Of a stretch of 64,000 bases of DNA, positions 59,901-64,000 are shown piece after piece (within the stretch, counting starts at the first letter, position 1; every line of letters starts with the position of its first letter). Origin of the DNA: Rhea pennata (lineage: Eukaryota > Chordata > Aves > Rheiformes > Rheidae); assembly GCF_028389875.1 (NCBI RefSeq), contig NC_084666.1:32520308-32584307 (forward strand), given 5' to 3'. Below the pieces are notes generated by a model. The model saw only the letters and a list, made by a program, of their open reading frames with translations, had not been told where the DNA came from and did not search any database. A program made the translations under genes and the position numbers.

Positions 59901-62900
59901 CCCCACCACCAGGGTGCTTATTTCTGCTTGTTTTCAAGGTTGAAGCAAATGTTGAATGATCTTATGCGCCAGCAAGAAGAGCAACAGTGTCAAGAGAAGC
60001 CATCAAAAAAGGAGAGAGGCAATAGTGCACCACCACCTCCATCTCCTACTGTTTTTTGTCCCTTCAGCTTTCCTCCACAACCTATGAACCTGTTTAACAT
60101 ACCAGGGTTTACTAATTTTTCTTCCTTTGCTCCAGGTGAGTGTTAGTACAAATATGAAACATGGTACAGTTTCAAAAATTTCTGTTAACAAGTGGTTTAA
60201 TGTTGAAGTGGGACTTAGTGATTTTTTTTTTCCCTCTACTTGATTTCTTAAAACTTCACCACTTGTTTTGGTTTAAAATACCTATAAACAGCAATGTGTT
60301 ACTAATTTTTGTTCTTATTAGAGCTATAGAGTTACTGTTGACTTGGATACAATGTTCCTGTTCTCTTTACCCAACTTGTATTCTACTAATCTACTTTTAC
60401 TCTTGGATTTGAAATGGAAAAAACTGTAGGTGTTTTATTGCATCTTTAAAAGAATATGAATTGTTGTTGTTGTCTTAATAACGTATTTCAGCCTTTTCAA
60501 GGAAACTGGGAAATCAGCATAGACACAGCTTACAGCTTTCTGATTTTCAGGTCTTGCTTTAGAATGTGTTTTAAATTATACAGGACCTACACAGAGGGAT
60601 ATTTAGAATCTTTACAGTATCAAGAAACTGAATATAAAGTTTCAGTATTATATCATCTTTGGCTGTATGAGAATACTCGTTCTGTTAGAATTTTCTTGGC
60701 AGTTTCATTGTAGTTGAAGTATTGATAAAATCTTTATGCAGGAAAATCTTTTTTTTTTTAACCTTATAAGAGCTTTTTATTGGTGTTTTTCTTGAAATAC
60801 TTTTTTCTGTCCTCTGATTGAATTGCAGTGGCATGCATAGTAGCCAGTGATTTTTTTGAAAGTCATGTTTCAGATAATTTCTTTATTGCAGCACTTTTGA
60901 GATGGCAACTGTTTTTGATAACTTCCTCTCATTTTTTTTTGATATTTTTGTTTTTTAATTTTTTGGTGCCACAACAGGGTAATATCTTCAGATTCTCTCA
61001 TTTACTTTGTAGGTATCAACTACAATCCGGTGTTCCCTTCTGGCTTTGGAGATCTTGCACACAGTGTTACCCCGCACAGTGAGCAGCAGCAAAATCCTAT
61101 AGATCATAATGCTTCTGGGAAAACTGAGTACATGGCATTCCCCAAACCTTTTGAAAGCAGTTCCTCTAATGGTGCTGAAAAACAAAGGTACTTTATGTCA
61201 TAGTGCACCTTTTTTTTATTGACTCTTTGCTCATTTTTCCTTTTTTTAGAGAAGGTTGGGAAATTAATTGTTCTTACAGAAATTTTATCTTTAAGGTCAA
61301 TAATTGAATTCCAAGATGAGCTTTAATTCTGCAGTTTCCTGGATTTTTTTAAATATTTTCCTTTTACAATTTGAAATGTATGCTTTTCTGTATGTTAACT
61401 TAAATGCCCTTTCTTTTAAGATTGAATGTAGAGCTTGAGTGATTTTATGATAAAATTTGTAATTGGAGGAGGATGTTTTTCACTCTTTTGAAACTGAGCT
61501 GTCATCTGTCATGTCCAAAGAAGATAACTTCACAGGGAATGTTTGTTTTTGTGTTATGGTAGATTCTAATGGAGAATGCGTTGTTTTAGAAATATTCTGT
61601 CCTATAATGCTATTTTAAGTATAATAATAGGTGCATAGATATATTCAGGTTGAAATCAATGAGTAATGTGAATTTCTTCAGATGCCTTCAGTTTTGACTT
61701 GGAAAATTTTTCTGGTTTTGGTTGTGGTGTTCATTTTATCATTAAATAACTAGGGCAGGTGACTTGCATAATGGATGAAGCTGTTTACTTGCCTGGTAAC
61801 ACTCACTATTTTTACCTGAGAGACTAGGTTATAATGTATTGTACTATTTCTGTATTTCTGACAGAAGGAGTCATAGACAACCTGAAGAGGAAAAGGAAAA
61901 CAGATCAATTTGGCTTACTGACAGCCAGGAAGTGAAAAAAGATGATCAGTCTTACCTGAAAGCAGGTTTTGCAGTTTCAGTACAGAACACTGCTTCCAGT
62001 CATAAAAATCAGTCTGATATGAGCAGGAGAAGAGAGTTTGATGAGGAGTCTTTGGAGAGTTTTAGTAGCATGCCTGATCCAGTAGACCCAACTACTGTGA
62101 CAAAAACATTTAAATCTAGAAAAGCATCAGCACAAGCAAGCTTGGCATCAAGAGATAAAACACCTAAATCGAAGAGTAAGAGGAAGAGTTCTTCTCAACT
62201 AAAAGGCAGAATTAAAAGTACTGGTAGGTTGTAAAGTAATTTTAGATACTGGGGCAAGCTCAACTTTAATAACAATTTTTGTTCTAGAGAATTTACTCTC
62301 CATAAATGATACCTTTAACTTTTATTTCAAGAACTCTTCGTTGAAGTGTGAATTCATTTTACATAACAAAGGTACGCAATTTTTTTTGAGTATTAGTTTT
62401 CAAAAAAAAAAAAGTAAATGATTTGGGCATCACAATTGAACACACAGTGGATGTAGATATATTAAGACAGCGAACAAACTGCCAAGAGAATCTTTTCATT
62501 GTGTCTTCATTTTGAAATTTGATGACTTACTGAAGGATATGCTTCAGTGAAATACAGAATTAGCCTAATATAGTGACCCTCTGGGGAGAGAGGGACAGGA
62601 CTAGCTAGCATGCATGATACTGTTGCGGTCAATTAAGATTTAATGATGCCATAAAGCATCAGTGTGCAGAGGAAGATTTCTGGCTAGGAAACATCCATTG
62701 GTGTTTTGCATCTTTGAAGTGGCCCCTGAACCCTAACCCTAACCCTTCCCCTCTCCTATAAGGTTATGAAAGTGCAAGCGCTTCTAGTATGTGTGAACCC
62801 TGCAAAAGCAATAAAAGCAGACACTCTGAAGAGGTTGTTCACGCAAAGGTGTTCAGCAAAAGAAATCGAGAACAGTTGGAAAAAATAATTAAATACAGTA

Positions 62901-64000
62901 GATCTACTGAAATGTCTTCAGGTATTTTTTTTTTTTTTTTTTTGAATTTCAGTAATTATTTTTTGTTATGTGGATTTCTTTGTGTAAAGGACCTCTGTAC
63001 TTAGTTGCCAGTATACTATTTAAAAGTAGTGTATTATGACAAGACAGAACACATTTGAGTGTGCAGGTTTTAATTTCTAAGGATGCTATAAACGTTAAAA
63101 ACTGATGATTGGCTGTTAATGGCTGTTTGGTGTTTTCTATAGATTAGATACTTGATTAAAATAATTAAAAACTGGAACTGTTACAGTATAACAAAGAACA
63201 ACCTAGTCCGATCTCACTTGTTGTCCTTTTCCATAAATCGATGAACTGTGCAACAAATCAAACTTTGTTTAGCATTTACTGCTATGTAATTCTAGCATTT
63301 AAACTACATCTTGTACTGCATGCATGTTTTCTTTCTATTCACACTTAAAGGAGCTCTGTTAAATAACACTCAAGTTAAACCTTATCACATAGAAAACCCT
63401 TATGTTTTTACCATCTGCACTGCTTCTTCTTGCATCTAGATCATAAAACAGTCTTTTCATTAGGTTTTGCCAGTACCTTTTTATTTGAAAGATGCAGATA
63501 ATTTAGTCATCATAGCATGATGTAAAGCTGCATTTACTGATGTACATGTCAAACTTCTGCCGTTTAAGTTCTCACAATAAGCAGTTTTGTCATTTGGATG
63601 ATTAAGCAGTCTTCCTCCTGCTGTTTTGTATAGACCCTGTCTTTATTTCTGGTGCGCGTTTTTGTGTTTATCACTGTCTATCCCCACTTTCCTACAGCGC
63701 ATGCTAGGAGAATTCTGCAGCAGTCTAACAGAAATGCATGCATTGAAGCGCCAGGTAATGCATTCACTGCTTAGCTTCAACAGTGTCCTATTATTTACTT
63801 TCTTTTCCCTCTTAGCTTTAGTCCTGTAACTCAGAATGTGTTTCAGGAGTCCAGTGAACTAGTGTACCACATACTAATAGTTCTATTGCAGTACTTTGTA
63901 AATAAGGCAAGAAAAGTTATTTGTATTGTTGCGTATAATGCAGATTACAAACTGCTTTGAACTGCAGTTGTGGAAAACATGTTGATTATATTCCTTGTTA
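38809..64000 (+). CDS. PCM1: PCM1, pericentriolar material 1 (N-terminal ~1428 codons; continues past window)
   Basis: Twenty-four coding exons from 38809 to 63754 join in phase with GT-AG sites and give 4285 nt. The product begins [20 protein letters not shown], follows human PCM1 throughout and is missing its C-terminal part at the right edge. PCM1 is the scaffold of centriolar satellites; it moves along microtubules with dynein and supports centrosome protein delivery and ciliogenesis (family knowledge). Visible are a basic, Ser-rich N-terminus; coiled coils at roughly residues 218-262, 305-357, 430-465, 537-560, 690-718, 770-812, 863-905 and 1035-1064; acidic linkers near 575-590, 660-680 and 935-960; and a low-complexity Pro/Phe-rich stretch near 1140-1180. 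Exon 6 (39 codons) and exon 25 (19 codons) are frame-neutral and could be skipped. The start codon is the first AUG after the acceptor and matches the human N-terminus. Confidence 0.97.
39552..39797 (+). CDS. PCM1: PCM1 exon 3 (residues 33-114)
   Basis: Starts [19 protein letters not shown] and includes [20 protein letters not shown] and [20 protein letters not shown], all strongly matching human PCM1. The basic Ser/Pro segment has likely proline-directed phosphosites. Acceptor CTACATAAG, donor GTTTGT. Confidence 0.96.
40645..40917 (+). CDS. PCM1: PCM1 exon 4 (residues 115-205)
   Basis: [20 protein letters not shown] through GEPAMDSSQ. Polar and predicted disordered, with the family's conserved NRKPFNFL segment. 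Acceptor TTTATAG, donor GTACTA. Confidence 0.96.
41485..41655 (+). CDS. PCM1: PCM1 exon 5 (residues 206-262)
   Basis: [20 protein letters not shown] to KFLQKML; the first coiled-coil segment of the satellite scaffold. Acceptor CTTTACAG, donor GTAAGT. Confidence 0.96.
41852..41968 (+). CDS. PCM1: PCM1 exon 6, frame-neutral (residues 263-301)
   Basis: The 117 nt encode [20 protein letters not shown] and on to SEASDTT, an acidic Ser/Thr-rich linker. It starts and ends in phase 0, so skipping would not shift the frame; AR at its start and the following exon's ARDPQ give equivalent joins. Acceptor ATATTTCAG, donor GTAAGC. Confidence 0.93.
41969..45752 (+). other. PCM1: PCM1 intron 6
   Basis: A 3.8-kb intron with a CR1 fragment at its 5' end (42533-43008, minus strand). 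The rest is AT-rich with chance frames only. Confidence 0.8.
42533..43008 (-). mobile_element. CR1 LINE, 5'-truncated, reverse orientation
   Basis: About 475 bp of CR1 3' end. On the plus strand it opens with the reversed terminal octamer region, then GTTGGAAGGGACCTCTGGAG, TCTAGTCCAACCTCC and GCAGGGTCACCTAGAGC. On the minus strand 42854-42606 retains an 82-codon frame whose residues ([20 protein letters not shown] then SPSLEIFK) are the C-terminus of the CR1 ORF2 reverse-transcriptase polyprotein. The preserved frame implies a moderately young insertion. It is not functional because most of the element is missing. Confidence 0.93.
45753..45930 (+). CDS. PCM1: PCM1 exon 7 (residues 302-361)
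   Basis: [20 protein letters not shown] and a Gln/Leu-rich heptad run to [10 protein letters not shown]; a strong coiled coil. Acceptor CATCTCTTCCAG, donor GTATGT. Confidence 0.96.
45931..47439 (+). other. PCM1: PCM1 intron 7
   Basis: AT-rich, no recognised repeat apart from T25 at 47388-47412 near the acceptor. Confidence 0.75.
47388..47412. repeat. T25 homopolymer beside the exon 8 acceptor
   Basis: Twenty-five consecutive T, ending 27 bases upstream of exon 8 and forming part of an extended pyrimidine tract. Confidence 0.95.
47440..47549 (+). CDS. PCM1: PCM1 exon 8 (residues 361-397)
   Basis: [20 protein letters not shown] to [10 protein letters not shown]. The acceptor AAATCTTCAG is preceded by a T25 homopolymer at 47388-47412. 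Donor GTCAGT. Confidence 0.95.
47985..48201 (+). CDS. PCM1: PCM1 exon 9 (residues 398-470)
   Basis: [20 protein letters not shown], a Ser-rich segment, then a coiled coil ([20 protein letters not shown]) and HLNNSS. In human, PLK4 is reported to phosphorylate a serine of this Ser-rich region. Acceptor CTCTTTTTAG, donor GTAAGT. Confidence 0.95.
48202..49494 (+). other. PCM1: PCM1 intron 9
   Basis: AT-rich, no recognised element. Introns 38905-39551, 39798-40644, 40918-41484 and 47550-47984 are likewise plain. Confidence 0.75.
49495..49696 (+). CDS. PCM1: PCM1 exon 10 (residues 470-537)
   Basis: Ser/Pro-rich, low-conservation linker: [29 protein letters not shown], then NPTEKL. The acceptor is CTTTTCTGTAG; an alternative AG inside the exon (after GCATC) could shorten it. 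The donor GTAAAA is weak, but the join into KLNEVRKR is exact. Confidence 0.92.
49979..50155 (+). CDS. PCM1: PCM1 exon 11 (residues 537-596)
   Basis: [20 protein letters not shown] coiled coil, then [20 protein letters not shown] acidic tract and PVTNI. Nearly identical to human. Acceptor CTCCTCAG, donor GTTATA. Confidence 0.95.
50156..50901 (+). other. PCM1: PCM1 intron 11
   Basis: Contains a short open frame ending at 50501 with a somewhat coding-like composition, but no phase-compatible exon could be built from it. Confidence 0.7.
50902..51059 (+). CDS. PCM1: PCM1 exon 12 (residues 596-649)
   Basis: Asn/Ser-rich stretch: [20 protein letters not shown] to [13 protein letters not shown]. 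Acceptor TTTGCCCTAG, donor GTATGT. Confidence 0.94.
51296..51510 (+). CDS. PCM1: PCM1 exon 13 (residues 649-720)
   Basis: Acidic linker ([16 protein letters not shown]), then [20 protein letters not shown] and the helix [17 protein letters not shown]. Acceptor CCCCCTCTAG, donor GTATTC. Confidence 0.95.
51511..53121 (+). other. PCM1: PCM1 intron 13
   Basis: Holds a tRNA/CR1 SINE (51713-51864, minus) and an isolated 76-codon open frame (52516-52746) without convincing splice sites. Confidence 0.75.
51713..51864 (-). mobile_element. tRNA-Ile-derived SINE with CR1 tail (TguSINE1-like), reverse orientation
   Basis: On the minus strand the head reads TTAGCTCAGTTGGTTAGAGC and GTGGTGCTAATAATGCCAAG: an intact A box and an AAT anticodon like tRNA-Ile. 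The B-box region is degraded (GCATTCGCTCC). The tail reads GTTGGACTAGATGATCTCC, AGAGGTCCCTTCCAACCTTA and ends in ATTCTATGATTCTATGATCC, a CR1 3' end. Same family as the copy at 32951. Confidence 0.87.
53122..53276 (+). CDS. PCM1: PCM1 exon 14 (residues 721-772)
   Basis: [20 protein letters not shown] through KDVGLNEKA, equivalent to human DDDAAQGVISASASNL. Acceptor CTCACTTTTCAG, donor GTATAT. Confidence 0.94.
53357..53486 (+). CDS. PCM1: PCM1 exon 15 (residues 772-815)
   Basis: [20 protein letters not shown] and [14 protein letters not shown]; a strong coiled coil nearly identical to human. Acceptor CTTTTTTACAG, donor GTAGGT. Confidence 0.96.
53487..54550 (+). other. PCM1: PCM1 intron 15
   Basis: AT-rich, no recognised element. 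Confidence 0.75.
54551..54685 (+). CDS. PCM1: PCM1 exon 16 (residues 816-860)
   Basis: [20 protein letters not shown] to ESVPVGNE; a polar linker that diverges from human outside its first residues. 135 nt, phase 0 at both ends, so also frame-neutral. Acceptor GTCTTTCAG, donor GTATTT. Confidence 0.93.
54686..56194 (+). other. PCM1: PCM1 intron 16
   Basis: AT-rich, no recognised element. The following intron 56386-56864 is also plain. Confidence 0.75.
56195..56385 (+). CDS. PCM1: PCM1 exon 17 (residues 861-924)
   Basis: [20 protein letters not shown] coiled coil, then [15 protein letters not shown]. Acceptor CTGCAAATAG, donor GTAAGA. Confidence 0.96.
56865..57062 (+). CDS. PCM1: PCM1 exon 18 (residues 924-990)
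   Basis: [20 protein letters not shown], then a long Glu/Asp tract ([18 protein letters not shown]) and KENKD. Acceptor TTCACTAG, donor GTTAGT. Confidence 0.95.
57063..58202 (+). other. PCM1: PCM1 intron 18
   Basis: Contains a CR1 3' fragment (57500-57668, plus strand); otherwise AT-rich. Confidence 0.8.
57500..57668 (+). mobile_element. CR1 LINE 3' fragment, forward orientation
   Basis: Shows CACTGGACCAGGTTGCCCAG, AGAGGTTGTGGAATC, TCTGGAGATATTCAAGGCCT, CTCTAGGTGACCCTGCTGAG and GGTTGGACTAGATAATCTCC, with the terminal GATTCTATGATTCTA. This is the standard CR1 3' end, here opposite in orientation to the copy at 42533. Confidence 0.93.
58203..58425 (+). CDS. PCM1: PCM1 exon 19 (residues 990-1064)
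   Basis: [40 protein letters not shown], then [20 protein letters not shown]. Highly conserved coiled-coil core. Acceptor TTTTCCCTAG, donor GTAGAT. Confidence 0.96.
58468..58489. repeat. (TTTA)5 microsatellite
   Basis: Tetranucleotide run ATTTATTTATTTATTTATT in the 132-bp intron between PCM1 exons 19 and 20. Confidence 0.9.
58558..58703 (+). CDS. PCM1: PCM1 exon 20 (residues 1065-1113)
   Basis: [40 protein letters not shown]; near-identical to human. Acceptor TTTTTACAG, donor GTTTGT. Confidence 0.96.
59175..59240. repeat. Compound (TA)n/(TG)n microsatellite
   Basis: Alternating ATATATATA, GTGTGTGTGT and TATATAT blocks in intron 20. Confidence 0.9.
59461..59480. repeat. T20 homopolymer
   Basis: Twenty consecutive T in PCM1 intron 20. 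Confidence 0.9.
59939..60135 (+). CDS. PCM1: PCM1 exon 21 (residues 1113-1179)
   Basis: [20 protein letters not shown], a Pro/Ser-rich stretch, then [27 protein letters not shown]. Acceptor TTTTCAAG, donor GTGAGT. Confidence 0.95.
60136..61012 (+). other. PCM1: PCM1 intron 21
   Basis: T-rich intron without recognised elements. Introns 61188-61864 and 62224-62762 are similar, the latter ending in the AACCCT triplet. Confidence 0.75.
61013..61187 (+). CDS. PCM1: PCM1 exon 22 (residues 1179-1237)
   Basis: [41 protein letters not shown]. Acceptor TACTTTGTAG, donor GTACTT. Confidence 0.95.
61865..62223 (+). CDS. PCM1: PCM1 exon 23 (residues 1237-1357)
   Basis: The largest coding exon here (359 nt). 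A charged divergent start, then the conserved [40 protein letters not shown] and a Lys/Ser-rich end. Acceptor TTTCTGACAG, donor GTAGGT. Confidence 0.95.
62729..62746. repeat. (AACCCT)3 telomere-type repeat next to the exon 24 acceptor
   Basis: Three exact AACCCT hexamers (TTAGGG on the other strand), 16 bases from the acceptor AG. The units contain CTAAC, the vertebrate branch-point consensus. Confidence 0.9.
62763..62921 (+). CDS. PCM1: PCM1 exon 24 (residues 1357-1410)
   Basis: [40 protein letters not shown] and STEMSS. The acceptor CTCCTATAAG follows three AACCCT hexamers; the donor GTATTT runs straight into a T19 tract. Confidence 0.95.
62922..63697 (+). other. PCM1: PCM1 intron 24
   Basis: Begins with the T19 tract; no other element recognised. 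The stretch after exon 25 (63755-64000) is the start of the next intron, and the next exon lies outside the window. Confidence 0.8.
62925..62943. repeat. T19 homopolymer directly after the exon 24 donor
   Basis: Nineteen consecutive T beginning three bases past the donor GT dinucleotide's start (GTA then T run). Confidence 0.9.
63698..63754 (+). CDS. PCM1: PCM1 exon 25, 57-nt frame-neutral exon (residues 1410-1428)
   Basis: The strong acceptor TTTCCTACAG and donor CAG/GTAATG bracket 57 nt. In the phase left by exon 24 it reads [19 protein letters not shown], matching a segment I recall in human PCM1 isoforms. It begins and ends in phase 1, so it can be included or skipped without a frame change. 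Confidence 0.9.

Larger units (their letters stand above)
58704..59938 (+). other. PCM1: PCM1 intron 20
   Basis: Holds a mixed TA/TG microsatellite (59175-59240) and T20 (59461-59480). No other element recognised. Confidence 0.8.

Noticed and set aside
62729..62746. Interstitial telomere as evidence of a chromosome fusion
   Set aside because: Only three hexamers are present inside a conserved gene; too short to indicate a fusion point.

Overview
The window is vertebrate nuclear DNA, almost certainly from a bird and probably a songbird. Genes are split into short exons with GT-AG splice sites, introns are AT-rich, and the dispersed repeats are CR1 LINE 3' ends (ending in ATTCTATGATTCTATG-type octamers). 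Two copies of a SINE join a tRNA-Ile-like head to a CR1 tail, an architecture I recall from the passerine element TguSINE1. No bacterial, phage or CRISPR feature is present; most open reading frames in the introns are chance.

Two protein genes lie head to head, about 16.5 kb apart. On the minus strand (271-18441) is complete FGL1 (fibrinogen-like 1, hepassocin): seven coding exons join in perfect phase to a 313-residue secreted protein with a signal peptide, a short coiled coil and a fibrinogen C-terminal domain. On the plus strand, from a CpG-island promoter at about 34440-35560 to beyond the right edge, is PCM1 (pericentriolar material 1), the centriolar-satellite scaffold. A non-coding first exon and 24 coding exons are visible, giving about 1428 codons; the C-terminal part lies outside. 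The FGL1-PCM1 neighbourhood matches the order on human 8p22.

The intergenic space (18442-34440) shows no supportable gene; it holds one tRNA/CR1 SINE, poly-A tracts and small hairpins. The PCM1 promoter is rich in structure: a ten-copy 7-bp GC repeat able to form G-quadruplexes, a perfect 20-bp inverted repeat made of two ZNF143-like sites, an E-box, a YY1-type motif, and a uORF that ends exactly across the first splice junction. PCM1 introns contain a CR1 fragment in each orientation and a second tRNA/CR1 SINE.

The most interesting unexplained signal is an 84-codon, coding-looking stretch in FGL1 intron 1 (18041-18292, minus strand). It lies 73 nt downstream of the signal-peptide exon, has a splice acceptor in the same phase, and ends in its own stop. 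If spliced, it would give a small secreted protein unrelated to the fibrinogen domain. The two main genes do not obviously cooperate: FGL1 encodes a secreted liver factor and PCM1 a cytoplasmic centrosome scaffold.
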